Assembly: GCA_024803745.1 (NCBI GenBank)
Contig: JANJXV010000025.1
Location: forward strand, 13,866,341-13,930,340
Reading direction: 5' to 3'
DNA from: Megascapheus bottae
Taxonomy: Eukaryota > Chordata > Mammalia > Rodentia > Geomyidae
Length of the DNA stretch: 64,000 nt
Shown here one piece after another: positions 35,531-47,380 of this stretch. Below the pieces are notes generated by a model. It had not been told where the DNA came from. It made no database searches and was given only the letters and a program-made list of their open reading frames with translations. The translations under genes were made by a program, and so were the position numbers. How positions within the stretch are numbered: position 1 is the stretch's first letter; each line of letters starts with the position of its first letter.

Positions 35531-36433
35531 ATAGTGATTTGGCAGCTACCCTAATTACACCACACACATACAAAGCAAACTTAGAAGTTGCTCTCTCTAT
35601 CCCAAACTCCAAGGGATCACCTGTGTTCTCTTGGGGTGATGTCCTCTGTAAGGTTGGATTCTTGTTAGACAAGCAGCAGAGGAAAAAACGAGGTAGCTGC
35701 CCAATCTTGAGTTGTCAGGTGCTCCAGGAAGGGGTTTCTCCCAATCACAGGATACTGATGGTATGTCACTACTGAGTCACATTGGAGAAAGAACAACTGT
35801 CCAGGAAGGGACATGCCTGAGAGAGATGAAAAGCACACAGTTGGCATCATCTTTTGGCAGGGAATCACCCTATCATGAGTTCCCTCTCTGATGCATTGCC
35901 TGTGCTTTCCTACGCTGCTGGGCATTGGATGGAGGAGAAAGGAAGGGAATGGGAGGTTCAGTGGTAGTGACACTGGACCAGGGGATGACAGAAAGACAAA
36001 AGACAGAAGCTTGACTATCCCTCACCTTTTTCTGAGTCTCTGCAGCTCCTTGGCCTGCGGCATCAGTATCCATCAGCAACCCTTAATGGTTGCTTCACCT
36101 CTCAGCCAAGCTCCCTGATCCTGAGCTATGGCAACACTTCCTGCCCCCCACCCCCTCACACACATTTCCTTCTGCCTTTCCAGTTGAGGGGTAGTTTCCT
36201 GCTGCTCCCAATCTCCAGGTTGCTTTTCAGCCCCTTTTAATTTTTTTTCAGCCCCTTTTTATTTTTTAATCTTTTCAGCAATTTCTCCATCCTGTGCAAC
36301 CAGTTCTCTGTACTAAATTCTCTCTGATTTCAGTAAGAGTGATTCCTTCTTTCTATTGGACCCTTAATGACAGTACTCAGAGCAGAAGGCAGAGCCTAAC
36401 AATATTCACAGTTGTGCAGATATAAAAAGAACA
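35531..36433. other. Unique intergenic sequence
   Basis: Overlapping short open frames on both strands near 35540-36118 show no protein-family signature. Confidence 0.4.
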
Positions 36434-36650
36434 TGGCTCTGGATGCCTGTGGCTCACCCCTGTAATCATAGCTACTTAGGAGGCTGAGAGCTGAGGATTG
36501 TGGTCCAAAGCCAGCCCAGACAAGAAAGTCTATGAGATTCTTATGTCCAATTAACCACCAACAAAATCAGAAAGTGGTGCTATGGCCTAAAGTGAGCGAA
36601 AGAGCTTAGGGGCAGTGCTTAGACCTTGAGTTCAAGTCTCATGACTGGCA
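36434..36650 (+). mobile_element. Composite SINE (B1-like + right arm)
   Basis: Complete: CTGTGGCTCACCCCTGTAAT, TAGCTACTTAGGAGGCTGAG, CCAATTAACCACC and ATGACTGGCA. Confidence 0.9.
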
Positions 36651-37017
36651 AAAAAATGTGTGAAGGGCAACACAGGAATTTATCGTGTAACAAAATAGAC
36701 ACTATTTCTAGACTCTAACAAATTACAGTACAATAATATTACCAACATGTCAATTTATGAGTACGTATCTTGATCAATCTCACCCCTATCATCTTTCTCC
36801 TCCATCCCTTCCAACCCAGCCCTTCCCGTCAGATTTTTCTAGTTTCTTAAACTATGCATTGAACATTTTAACGACATTCTCCCTTTTCCTTTTATTTTCT
36901 CGTGAGTATGATTTTGTGTATACTTCTAGAAAAGAGATCTTAATGAAGCTTAATGCAATGATTAGGCCTACGTAAGGGAACTTGGCCATTCTTGCATCTT
37001 TAGAAAGAGTGGTATTT
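36651..37017. other. Unique intergenic sequence
   Basis: Nothing recognised. Confidence 0.4.
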
Positions 37018-37202
37018 GGGGCTGGGAGTTTGGCCTAGTGGTAGAGTGCTTGCCTAGCATGCACAAAGACCCGGGTTCAATTCCTTAGTACCACATATAT
37101 AGAAAAAGGTGGAAGTGGTGCTGTAGCTCAATTGGTAGAGCTCTAGCCTTGAGAAAGCCCAAGGACAGTTCCTAGGCCCTGAGCTTAAGCCCAAGACTGG
37201 CG
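37018..37202 (+). mobile_element. Dimeric tRNA/ID-like SINE
   Basis: Full length, GGCTGGGAGTTTGGCCTAG to GACTGGCG, with an AAAAGAGAAG tail. Confidence 0.93.
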
Positions 37203-37287
37203 AAAAGAAAAGAGAAGAGAAGAAACAGTAGCATAGTGCCAAATTGAAAGTTTGTGAATTATTTAATATCAAGAATAAGATAATCTG

Positions 37288-37490
37288 GGGTGGGGAGTTT
37301 GGCTTAGTGGTAGAGTGCTTGCCTAGCATGCATGAAGACCCGGGGTTCGATTCCTTGGTACCACATACATAGAAAAAAAGCCAGAAGTGGTGCTGAGGCT
37401 TAAGTGGTAGAGCGCTAGCCTTGAGAAAGTCCAAGGACAGTGCTCATGCCCTGAGCTCAAGCCCAGGACTGGCAAAAAAAGAAGAAGAAG
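37288..37490 (+). mobile_element. Dimeric tRNA/ID-like SINE with target duplication
   Basis: Full length with an (AAG)n tail. AAGATAATCTG at 37277-37287 and 37491-37501. Only about 85 bp separates it from the previous copy in the same orientation. Confidence 0.95.
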
Positions 37491-37646
37491 AAGATAATCT
37501 GACCATAGCTTGCCTATGAGTTCTTCAATCTCCCAGTTAAACAACACTGAAATCTTAAGTAGGATCATGGGGGATTTCATGCAATACATTAGAAAAAACT
37601 TAGATAAAAACAGCAACTAACTGTAAACTTGTATTACTATCAACCC

Positions 37647-37702
37647 AGGACATTGCACTTGCTAGGCAAGCACTTTGCCACTGAGCTGCATCCCATCCCT
37701 AC
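37647..37702 (-). mobile_element. ID-like SINE fragment
   Basis: ACTTGCTAGGCAAGCACTTT and GCCACTGAGCTGCATCCC are antisense ID left-arm sequence. Confidence 0.65.
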
Positions 37703-38336
37703 TATCATTTTTTAAAGAAGTGACTGAACCAGAAATGGACAAATATGGGAATATTAGATGCAAATACAGCACCTGTTGATTTCAAGGGGAACTGTGCAAA
37801 GTATTTGAGTAGAGTTTGTTTCTAAGCCTCTTCACTTGGCTCAATAATTTAGGTTTTTAGTTATATTTATGTTTCAGTATACATCCCACAATGGATGTAT
37901 TTCATGTCTTGACTCATCAGGCATCTTAAACTGTTCTCTCATTCTCTACATAATTTTTTTTTATGTTTCTGGCTTACTAAAATGACCCCTGGTCATCCAC
38001 AAATCCTCTAATCCAAGGCTTATTCATTTTTCTTGCCTCTGATATATGACTTTTAACTGGAAATGAATCTTTTTTTTAATAATACACTACTCCCAAGCAT
38101 CACTCTCAACATCAGAGGGTGGAGAATTGAGTATTACTTTTTAGATTTAGAAAAGCAACTTGATGATATTCATATTTGAGGTGATCAACCAGAAGAGTTT
38201 ATAACTCTGCTCTCAAATATCTAAAAATAAGAGCTGACTCTCAGTTCAACTCTTATTTTGATGCAAAGATTTTTTTTTTTGCTTTCTCATGTTCATTGGA
38301 GTTAGCACATATTTTTTTTTCAACATGGAACACTCT
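37703..38336. other. Unique intergenic sequence
   Basis: AT-rich; nothing recognised. Confidence 0.4.
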
Positions 38337-38575
38337 TGCCTGTCACTGGTGGCTCACACATCTAATCCTAGATACTCAGGAAGCTGAGGTTTGAAGTCAG
38401 TCTGTGCAGGAAAGTCTGTGAGACTCTTATTTCCAACTAACCACCAAAAAGCTGAAATTTTGTGGCTCAAGAGGTAGAGTTCCAGCCTTAAGCAAAACAA
38501 CTCAGGATCAACACCCAGTCCCTGAGTTCAAGCTCCAGAACTGGTACACACACACACATACACACACACGATAAT
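38337..38575 (+). mobile_element. Composite SINE with (CA)n tail
   Basis: GGTGGCTCACACATCTAATC head, CCACCAAAAAGCTG junction, right arm ending near 38544, then a CACACA tail. Confidence 0.88.
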
Positions 38576-38599
38576 AAAAATACAATTTAAAATAGTTTT

Positions 38600-39240
38600 A
38601 TATATCTACAGGGATACAAAATAAAACCTCTGATGTGGTATAGGTTTATAATCAAAAACTTCTTTCAGCAGAAATAGTTAACATCAGTAGCTGGCTAGCA
38701 GTTGAAAGATGATATTAAATATATTCATCTCTGTGAAGTCTATAAACAAAGAGATATTAAGTAATTCTTACAAGTATCCTGCTGTGACACCAGCTGATCA
38801 GTTTTAACAGCAGCATTTCTACTAATTTTGCAAGTAAGAAAAAGAAAACATGGGATCATTTCACCTTCTAGAATGAGTGCGAATAGTTAGCAACAAGCTT
38901 ACAATGACACAGCCAGCTATCAAATCACAAATGTCATTTTAGAATACTAGCACTTGCAAGCTAAAGGATGAGTGCTAACCTGGGCCAGTAGAGAAAATAA
39001 ACTTATTAGGAGAATGCATTAATAGCAAATCAGTTCTGTAGAGAATGTCTTCCACTGCTACATATCAAGGTGTCTCTTCCACCATCTTTCTCAAGAGAAC
39101 CCCGTAGGAAAACACTCATCACTCTAATTGTATTGTTTCTGTATTCACCTTCTAAACAATGAGTTGGTTTTGTATGAAGCAAAACAATTCAGGTTGCCTT
39201 TTAAAATTAAACTCTAAGGAACTGAAGAATTGGAAATGCA
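38600..39240. promoter_or_regulatory. Candidate conserved regulatory element
   Basis: Repeat-free AT-rich block; motifs include CTATAAACAAAGAG near 38740 (forkhead-like) and TTCTACTAATTTTGC near 38817. Compositional inference only. Confidence 0.3.
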
Positions 39241-39528
39241 GGGTTTTTTTAATTGGTAACAAAGAACACCAGAGGTTCACAGCTACCATGGTATCATGAC
39301 TTCCTTTTCATGTCTTTTCTTTTTTGGTAGTTAAATATACAATTTTGTAAAGGGGAAATGCTATCCAGTTATTCCCCAAAGTAATATACAAAACCCCAAA
39401 ATGATTTTCCCATAGTCCAAGTATGATAGAGACAACATGAAAATAAAAAGCTAGGAATTTTTAGAAGCTCAGTCCTTTGTGTAGATATTCCATTCTTTTA
39501 GTTGGTTAACTAAGAAGAAACACTGGAA

Positions 39529-39530
<2 letters not shown>
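39241..39530. other. Unique AT-rich sequence
   Basis: Nothing recognised. Confidence 0.4.
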
Positions 39531-39588
<58 letters not shown>

Positions 39589-39612
39589 ATATATATATAT
39601 ATGTATATATGT
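39531..39612. repeat. (TA)n-(TG)n-(TA)n repeat
   Basis: About 20 TA units, a short TG run, then more TA/TATG. Confidence 0.95.
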
Positions 39613-40498
39613 GTGAGAGCAAAATTAGAAACTTGTTTTTTTTCCTTCTGTAAGGTTAAGGTACAAATAAGGAATTATGCAGTAAGATTATAAAGGAATC
39701 TAACCATGCTTTTCTGAGCTGCTTTATGATTTCATAATCATGGTTAATCTCTGTTGATTATACCACACTTAATTATCAGAACATGGAAAAGATAATGGAG
39801 GATTTGTCTAGCAATCATACCTCCAAATGTAATTCTGGTTTCTTTTTAATATAATGATATTGTGATAATTAAGGTGCTGTACAGAAGGGTTACAAATTTT
39901 AAAAAATAATGAGTACATTTCTGTTTGGGGACATAGCCACCCCTTCTTTTGTTTCTCTCTAGTTTCCCTCTCCCATTCCTGTCCACAAATTGCATAGGTC
40001 ATTTTCCACATAGTGTATTCTGAATCAGGATTGCATTTATTCACCCTCCCTCCATCCTTTTCTGTGCACTCTCCCCACGAAAAGACCCCAAAGCAAAAAC
40101 AAACTGCACCACCATCACCCCCAACAACAACAAAACGAGAAAAACTTGTTTCCATTTCCTGAAATTCATGAAGATAACATGACAGCAAAGGTACTGCAGG
40201 TATTTTCAGGAAAGCTTATTTCTGTTCAGGAACCATGAGATATACAAATTTTTTTTCTCTCTGGTAAATGAGAAGGGAATTAATTTTTTGCAAAGCACTT
40301 AACATATAAAGTAAAAAAATATTTGAACACATTGAATGTCGTTTATGTCAAACCCTCCTTTCTTAAATTAGCCTTCAAAAGTTCTATTGGATCCATACTA
40401 GCTAAAAAAGAAAAATCACAAATATTTATAGCCCATTTGGGGAGAGGTGAAAGAAGATAGAATTTGGGTGTTGTGTTTTTGTTTTTATTTTTGTTTTC
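39613..40498. other. Unique intergenic sequence
   Basis: A 126-codon minus-strand open frame at 39808-40188 has no domain character. Confidence 0.4.
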
Positions 40499-40592
40499 CA
40501 TAATGGGCTTGAAATCTGGGCCTAGGTGCTGTCTCTGAGCTCTTTTGCTCAAAGCTAGTGCTGTACCACTTTGAGCAACAGCTGCACTTCTA
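40499..40592 (-). mobile_element. SINE right-arm fragment
   Basis: GGGCTTGAAATCTGGGCCTA to GAGCAACAGCTGCACTTCTA; no 7SL-like arm follows. A GGAA/GAAA simple repeat continues to about 40680. Confidence 0.75.
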
Positions 40593-40679
40593 GAAGATAG
40601 GAAGGAACGAAGGAAGGAAGGGAGGGAGGAAGGAAGGAAGAAAATAAGGGAAGGAAAAGGAAAAAGAAAGAAAAGGGAT

Positions 40680-40960
40680 CATCTACAGATAGATGGAACA
40701 ACATGAATGAATCAAAGCGTTACACAAAGAAAAGCCAGACATCAAAGACTTCTGTTCTTCGGTTTTATTTAGATGAAACTTTAAAAAGGTAGACCTATAG
40801 TAACAGAAAACAGTGGTTGGTTGCCAGCAACTGAGGGGGAGGAAAGAGGATTGGCTGGATTCATGGGGGAGAAGTTTTGGGTGTTGGAAATATTCTATAT
40901 AGTGATTGACTCCTATTTTTCAAAGTCCATTGCACTCTATTTAAGCTGAATGATATATAT
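40680..40960 (+). mobile_element. Old LINE-1-like 3' fragment
   Basis: ATGGAACAACATGAATGAAT, AAAGAAAAGCCAGACATCAA and GTGGTTGGTTGCCAGCAACT resemble the 3' part of old L1s. Confidence 0.5.
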
Positions 40961-41039
40961 AGTAATAAAATATATGGTTTTATGTGTGTATATATATTAC
41001 CATTAGATTTCAACAAAGCAGATTTTTTTTGTTTGTTTG

Positions 41040-41264
41040 TTTTGTGGGTCATGGTGCTTGAACTCTGCCTGGGCTCTGTCCCTGAGTTCTTCAGCTCAAG
41101 GCTACCGCTCTACCCTTGTGCCAAGCCCCACTTCCCATTTTCTAGAGGTTAATTGGAGATAAGAGTCTCAGGTCCTTTTGTGCCTGTGCTGGCTTTGAAC
41201 CCTGGTCCTCAGATCTCAGCCTCCTGAGTAGCTAGGATTACAGGCGTGAGCCACCACACCTGGC
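41040..41264 (-). mobile_element. Composite SINE (B1-like + right arm), well preserved
   Basis: The clearest full antisense copy: right arm 41043-41150, TTAATTGGAGATAAGAGTCT junction, and GGATTACAGGCGTGAGCCAC end. AAAGCAGA flanks both sides. Confidence 0.95.
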
Positions 41265-41865
41265 AAAGCAGACTGTTTTTAAAATACACATTCAAATGGT
41301 GCTCTCACTATTGATAGTTAATACTCTCTGGACATTGTTTTCAATGTCCAAAATTTCATTTGCTATAAAGTAATGGAATAGAAAGCAGTTTTAAGCCATT
41401 TCTTCATTCAGCCAGCCAGCCAGCCAGCCACTCACCCATCTAATACAAGAGGGGAGTTTTCAGCTATACAGTAGAAAAGTTCATTTCAATACTATATGGA
41501 AGCCAAACCTCAAATTCTACAAGAGTAAGTCCTTGTGCTCCCATTTTGTCTTCATCATCATTAGAAAACCTTAGAATTTTCTAAGGACCCTTTCTGTTTC
41601 GTTTTCTTTAAAAGAAAGATAAGACAATGCCTATGTGCCTCTGAGCATGTAAAACAATATTTATTGAAATAAACTCCAAGAAATGGAAACAAGAGGTACT
41701 TTTCCTTAAAAAAAGAAAACGAAAGAAAGAAAAAAAGTATAATTTGCCCAAAAGATTTTGTCAGTTATATCTACAGATATTTAATTTAAATTAAAACTCA
41801 GAAAATGTTTTAAATATTCATTAATTCAATTTTTAAAAATCCCAGTGAATGTTACTATAAACAAC
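41265..41865. other. Unique intergenic sequence
   Basis: AT-rich; a CAGC tetranucleotide run near 41410. Confidence 0.4.
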
Positions 41866-41948
41866 ATTGGGGGGATGGTATTGGTGTTTGAACTCAGGAC
41901 CTTTTACCTGCTAGGCACTCTACCACTTGAATCATGTTCCCAGCCCTT
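41866..41948 (-). mobile_element. ID-like SINE fragment
   Basis: TTTGAACTCAGGACCTTTTA, CTGCTAGGCACTCTACCACT and a CCCAGCCC end are antisense ID sequence. Confidence 0.65.
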
Positions 41949-41954
41949 CTTGCT

Positions 41955-42355
41955 TTAGTTATTTTCAAGGTAGCGTCTCACTTTTTTCTTTTGCCAGTTT
42001 TGGGCTTGAACACAGCACTCGGGCCCTGTCCTTGGGTTTTTCTCAAGGCTAGTGCTCTACCACTTGAGCCATAGGACCACTTCTGGCTTTTATTTTTGTA
42101 TGTGGTTCAAAGGAATTGGCCACTAGGCCGTACTCCCAGCCCCTGGCGTGTCACATTTTGTTGGAGCAGGCCTGGACCATGATCTTCTCTTTCATATTTC
42201 CTGCTGTATCTGGGGATGAATGGCATGCACTATCACATCCAGCTGTCTCTGTTGAGATGAACCTTTTGCCTGAGCTATCCTCTCAACATCCTCCTCCTAA
42301 TCTCATGAGGCTTCCAAACTGCTGGGATTATAAATGTGAGCCTTTGGGGTGGGCT
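41955..42355 (-). mobile_element. B1/Alu-like SINE remnant interrupted by a younger SINE
   Basis: CTGCTGGGATTATAAATGTG near 42319 and CCTGAGCTATCCTCTCAACA suggest an old antisense 7SL-type element. It is split by the insertion at 41993. Confidence 0.45.
41993..42143 (-). mobile_element. Dimeric tRNA/ID-like SINE with internal deletion
   Basis: The right arm is complete, but the left arm jumps from GGAATTGG to CCACTAGGCC, so its B-box half is missing. CGTCTCACTTTT/CGTGTCACATTTT flanks suggest a target duplication. Confidence 0.85.
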
Positions 42356-42786
42356 TACATGACACATTTTAATGAAAGGTAACTATATTTCCCAAGATAC
42401 ACACAAAAAAATCAATGATAAGAGTATTATTATTTTCCATGTCTTTTAAATGTCTGGCTCAAACTCATTCTCACATTCGTTTCTTCATTCAATCACATCA
42501 TGAAGCTTCTGGAAATTTCCATGGCACAATACCAAAATATAAGGGAAGGTAGAGAAAGTTTGAACCTCACAAAGCCCATAGAAAGCTTTGAGGTCCCAGA
42601 ACTGCTGTCTAATGCAAATATGCAACAGCTCTTTGTCTTTTTGTTTTGTTTTATTTTTAATGCAGAGATTCTATTCTCCTATGAATTTTGGTGCTGGTCA
42701 TTCCTCAGTCTCTTGAAGAGAATTGGAAATGTAAATGCCAATAGATACTTAAATCTGTGGATGTGTCAAATGACATCTTTTCATTT
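42356..42786. other. Unique intergenic sequence
   Basis: Nothing recognised. Confidence 0.4.
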
Positions 42787-42964
42787 TCCAGTCCTGGGGC
42801 TTGAACTCAGGGCTTGAGCACTGTCCCTGGGCTTTCTCAAGGCTAGAGCTCTACCACTTGAGCCACAGTACCAGCTTTTTCTATGTATGTGGTACTGAGG
42901 AATTGATCCCAGGTCTTTGTTCATGCTAGGCAAGCACTCTACCACTATGCCAAACTCCCAGCCT
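42787..42964 (-). mobile_element. Dimeric tRNA/ID-like SINE, older of a tandem pair
   Basis: Full-length antisense copy with several changes. AAATGACATCTTT flanks it at 42768-42780 and 42966-42978. Confidence 0.93.
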
Positions 42965-42978
42965 AAAATGACATCTTT

Positions 42979-43184
42979 CTTTCTTTTTTTTTTTTTTTGC
43001 CAGTCCTGGCCTTGAGCTCAGGGCCTGAGCACTGTCCTTGGACTTATCTCAAGGCTAGAGCTCTACCACTTGAGCCTCAGCACCACTTCCAGCTTTTTTC
43101 TATGTATGTGGTACCGAGGAATCGAACCCGGGTCTTCATGCATGCTAGGCAAGCACTTTAACCACTAGGCCAAACTCCCGGCCC
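42979..43184 (-). mobile_element. Dimeric tRNA/ID-like SINE, younger of a tandem pair
   Basis: Near-consensus antisense copy with a long T tail. CCTAAAATGACATCTT flanks it at 42962-42977 and 43185-43200. The repeat includes the last bases of the neighbouring SINE, so this one inserted second. Confidence 0.95.
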
Positions 43185-43200
43185 CCTAAAATGACATCTT

Positions 43201-43500
43201 AATATTTGCGTGTGTATAACCTGTGCATACTCTACTGGATACTTTAAATTGCCTCTAAATTACTTACAATACTTGATACAATGTGACTGCAATGGAAACA
43301 CTTGCTGTCCTATACTGTTTCTGGAATGATGACAAGGGAAAACTTCTGTACACATCCAGTACACATGTTCCTTCACCTGTATGTGTTCTGTTCATGCTCA
43401 ATTGAATCTGTAGACATGGAACCTGTGCATATAGAGGGTTAATAGTATGCTGTGTGTGTATGTGACTCTGTGTGTATATGTGTGCGTTTATGTGTGTGTT
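43201..43500. other. Unique sequence ending in GT-rich repeat
   Basis: Imperfect TGTGTG from about 43450 to 43500 abuts the next SINE's 3' tail. Confidence 0.5.
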
Positions 43501-43754
43501 TGCCAGTCCTGGGGCATGAACTCAGGCTTTAGGCAATGTCTTTGAGCTTTTTTTTTTGGTGGGGGGGAAGGGGCCTCAAGGCTAGTGCTCTACCACTTAA
43601 GCCGTAGCTCCACTTCTGGATTTTTATTTGCTTATTGTAGATTTAAAAAAAAAATCACATGGGCTTTTCTGTCAAGGATGCCCTCGAATTGTGATCCTCA
43701 GATCTCAGCCTCTTGAATAGGTAGGATTACAGGCATGAGCCACCAGCCCCTGGC
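43501..43754 (-). mobile_element. Composite SINE (B1-like + right arm)
   Basis: Antisense copy with an inserted T/G homopolymer stretch near 43550-43575. Ends GCCAGGGGCTGGTGGCTCAT on the minus strand. Confidence 0.88.
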
Positions 43755-44930
43755 AAAGAATATGAATTATTTAAAATATTGTGAGATCTCTTGAAGAATT
43801 TACAGCATGATAAACTCCAGTCTGAGAGCTTGGTGTCTATTCTTGGGTATTAATTCTCCTTCCCCCACTGAAATGTTTATCATACACCCACTTTTCTATT
43901 TAAGAGCCTAGAGTTGAATTATTCAGAAATGCCTATGGAAGGAAAGAAAAGAAGGAGAGAAAAAAAGTCAAGGAAGAAGGGAGTTCTTAAGAGCTAAGAG
44001 ATGTATAGAAACATCATCTAGCCCCATTCTAAAAGTTGCAGGCTCTAGATTCCATGATAAGTAACCTCACAACTTAACAACTGCCAAAACAATATACAGC
44101 ACCCAACCCAATATACAGGAGACAACTTAATTCTTGGGGATCCAAAGCTGAAACACTGTTCTACTCACTGATCCTTTATGAGTAAGGGAGGAATCTGAAC
44201 CACTGCTTCCGGTGAGAAAAAAATAATAGAAGGAGGAGGCAAAAGATTCCATGTGGAAACTGTTCTGGGTGTCACAATGTAAGAAAAGTGTGCCACTCAC
44301 AACATCTTCAGAACTTAGCTCCATGCAAAAGAAAGTCCAGTTGTCCTATGATGGGAGGAGAAGGGTTCTGTCTCTTCACTCTTTCCTTTGTTTCCTCTTT
44401 CTCCTCCTTTTTCTCCTTCGCCTTCTCCTTCTTCTTGCCTACAACAGATTCAGCTTTACTTTTGTCTTAGATAGATGCTCCAAGATGTGGATCTTCAGTA
44501 CAGGTCCCAAGAAACCCAAACAAGCTCTGGTTGCATTGTTTGCCTGCATTTGGTTTCTCTATCCACACATAAACTAACACAACAGCCTGAATAAAATTGA
44601 ATTGTTAGTCATCCACAGTTTTTCTAAGTGCCTTGCAATTGCTGTTTTGAACTTCACTAGGCATTATATTAAATATAAAGAATTATATTAAATATAAAGT
44701 TGTTATATTAAATCTAAACTATATTGAATCAGAAGTCTGTTCTCTACAGACAACTGTATATCAATCCAGCCAAGGTGCCCAGCCAAGGCAATTGACTGGT
44801 ATGTCTGCAGTGGAAATCTGTATACACGTGATTAGTGAAGTTTGTTGAAAGCTATTCAGAGTAGAAGGAGTAGAGAAAGTAGTACTTCTTTAGACAAGCC
44901 ATCCTAGGCCTCAAAAGAAACATATATTTC
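43755..44930. other. Unique intergenic sequence
   Basis: No credible gene. A CTTCTC-rich stretch near 44380-44440 causes low-complexity open frames. Confidence 0.4.
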
Positions 44931-45127
44931 TGGCCGGGAGTTTGGCCTAGTGGTTAAAGTGCTTGCCTAGCATGCATGAAGACCCGGGTTCGAGTCCTCG
45001 GTACCACATACATAGAAAAAAGCCCGAAGTGGTGCTGAGGCTCAAGTGGTAGAGCTCTAGCCTTGAGAAAGTCCAAGGACAGTGCGCAGGCCCTGAGCTC
45101 AAGCCCAGGACTGGCAAAAAAAAAAAC
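44931..45127 (+). mobile_element. Dimeric tRNA/ID-like SINE with target duplication
   Basis: Near-consensus copy. CATATATTTC at 44921-44930 and 45128-45137. It is the last dimeric ID-like copy before FOXB1. Confidence 0.95.
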
Positions 45128-45137
45128 CATATATTTC

Positions 45138-45890
45138 CTATTCTACCAAAATTTATTATGTCAGACAATCATAAGACGTTGGCAAGTTATTAGGGTCCCA
45201 GGGGACAGAAATGCTCTCTTAAAAAAAAACTGAATTCTCACAGTGGCATTTAATAAGTTTGTTTGGCATCACCAGTTGAGGCTTATCATGTCTGGCTCAT
45301 TTGAAAATTATTTCACATAAAATGAGTTACTTCTTAAGAGAGGAATAAAGAAAGGGAAGGGGGAAAGTCATCTAGGAATGAAAGAAATGCAAAACACAAC
45401 TAACTTGGAGAAAAATGTTTCTAATCCAGCTCTATAAATGTGAACTCACACATCCCCCCCTTTTTTTTTTAAAGCAGACCATCTAGAAACCAGTAAAGCC
45501 TGTATATTTCAATATACCCACACCATTGCCAGCTGTCTCTTCAAGGGTCTGGCAAGACCAGCCCTTGGGAACTAAGTCCATTTCTTTTATTCCTAGAGAC
45601 ATACAGTGCTCTCTTTTTTTGAACTAGGATGGTGACTTTATGAGAGTGCTGTTGTTTTATTTACTCTCAATTAATCATGCTCCACTGTAAACAAAGTGTC
45701 TGTTTTAGTTCTTCTGACAATTGCCCACTTGTCAACATCTCCCTGAAGTACTGTCAGCATCTGGCTCTAGCAGGAAGTCTCTACATGAGAAGCTCTGTTT
45801 GTCTCAGTAAACTCAAGGTCTCAGCCTTTCTCTAAGTCATCAGTTGTCAGGATTACATTGTATGGAAAGTGACCAGAGTCCTATGATGAG
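45138..45890. promoter_or_regulatory. Candidate conserved regulatory element
   Basis: Repeat-free; includes CTCAATTAATCATGCTCCAC near 45665, closely followed by ACTGTAAACAAAGTG near 45684, which contains a perfect forkhead core (GTAAACA). Regulatory role is inferred. Confidence 0.35.
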
Positions 45891-46130
45891 GCTATAGATA
45901 TACATATAGATATAGATGTATAAGAGTAGATAGAGACAGACAGGCAGACAGACAGAAAGACAGAAGATAGGAAGATAGAGAGAGAAGTTAGATCAGGAGA
46001 TAAATAACAGGCAGACAGACAGTCATACAAAAGGCTCCCCAGACTCTCCCTTTCCTCTCTGTTTGCTTTGGGGAAGGAAGAGAGAAGAAGGAGGGAGGGA
46101 GGAAGTGGGGAAGGAGAGAATAAAGTTATT
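45891..46130. repeat. GATA/GACA and GGAA/GGGA simple repeats
   Basis: Imperfect ATAGATAGAT and CAGACAGACA tracts to about 46022, then a short unique spacer and a purine-rich GGAAGG tract. Confidence 0.8.
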
Positions 46131-46783
46131 ACAACTTGAAACTCTTAGAGAAGGGAGCTGAGGGGTCAAGCAGAGTTTGTGTCAATGTATTTCTGCAAAG
46201 AACCAATGCACATAATGACAGACAGCTCCAGAAGTCGTTGAGAAAACTGGCCTTCCAGCAACAACATCCCTATTAAGTAACATTCCCTGCGATCAAGAAA
46301 CACATCCTAATTGGTGGCGATTTGTGAGTTTTCTTGCCATTTCACTAGATTGAACAGTGGCAGAATTTTATCTTCTGTCCCAATGCCTCCCCCCTTTCCT
46401 TTGGGATAGTTCCTCCACTCTATTTTAAATGCCCAGATCCTTGATGGAGGGGGAGAGGGGTGTTCAGGAGCGAGAGGCCAAGTTCATTCACATTTTATCA
46501 ACAAGGTGATAGTTTTAAAGGCAGAGTTTCCTTTGGTGGTCTGTGTTCTGGAAGAATTATGAATGTGTTCCCTTGTAGCAGAGAGCAGCAGGAAATCAAC
46601 CTGAACATTCAGGCTAGAGCGGGTTCTGTTCTTTCAGTCCTGAGACAGGGAAGAAATTATATGTCATGTGAGGAAAAGGGGGAGCCGGGGCGGGGGGAGG
46701 GGGCTCCCACAAATCAGGGAAGTGTGCACTTGAGGAGTATGCATGGGGTCTTAGATTTGTTTTCTTCTTCTTTACCTCCCCAG
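46131..46783. other. Unique sequence at the AT-to-GC transition
   Basis: No repeat family. G-rich patch near 46678-46700. Confidence 0.4.
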
Positions 46784-46859
46784 GATGAATTTACTGTCGC
46801 TTCAAAACTGCAGAGACTCTGATTGCTTCGCGCCAGTTCCCTTGAAGGTGGATTTCCAG
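46784..46859 (+). other. Candidate internal exon (non-coding or upstream transcript)
   Basis: A pyrimidine tract and acceptor (TTCTTTACCTCCCCAG) ends at 46783 and a near-perfect donor CAG|GTAAGG begins at 46860, giving a 76-nt exon. One frame is open throughout. It may be a chance pair of sites. Confidence 0.25.
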
Positions 46860-47380
46860 GTAAGGAATTAAAAGTGCATCTTCCAGAGAAACCGCACATC
46901 CAGCCACCTCCAGGCCACGAGTCCTGACGCATCAAATGTGACCCACAGCAGCCCTGGTGAAATCTCGCAAGCAATCCAGATTCTCCAGGAGGGAAACTGA
47001 GGACTCAGACCGGCTCCAGGATCGCTACAGATGCCTAACTTAAGGTGGATTGGTGCGGGGTGGGTTACTGAAGGGACCTGGGTTCTTCTTGGTGACAAAA
47101 ACGAATCAATCTAACTGCGCGTAATTGATTTTAATGAGGGGGCGGGTGGCCTGGCAATCTCGATTGCGGCGGGGTGGGGGGCCGTGTCGGAGCCCGAGGC
47201 AGGTCTGGGCCCTGATCCCCACCCTCTCTCTGGCCCTCTCCTCCAGCCAGTCTGTTACAGACCTGTGCGCCCGCTTCATGGCAGCATAGTTTGGCATTGG
47301 GAGGCGGGGGGCGGGGGGGGGAGAGGGAAGCTAAAGAGGTCGAAGAACCAGATCCTCGACAGTCCAGCTATCGCCTAGGT
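46860..47380. other. GC-rich unique sequence
   Basis: Several G-runs (GGGGGGCGG near 47172, GGGGGCGGGGGGGG near 47307) and scattered CpG; no gene recognised. Confidence 0.4.
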
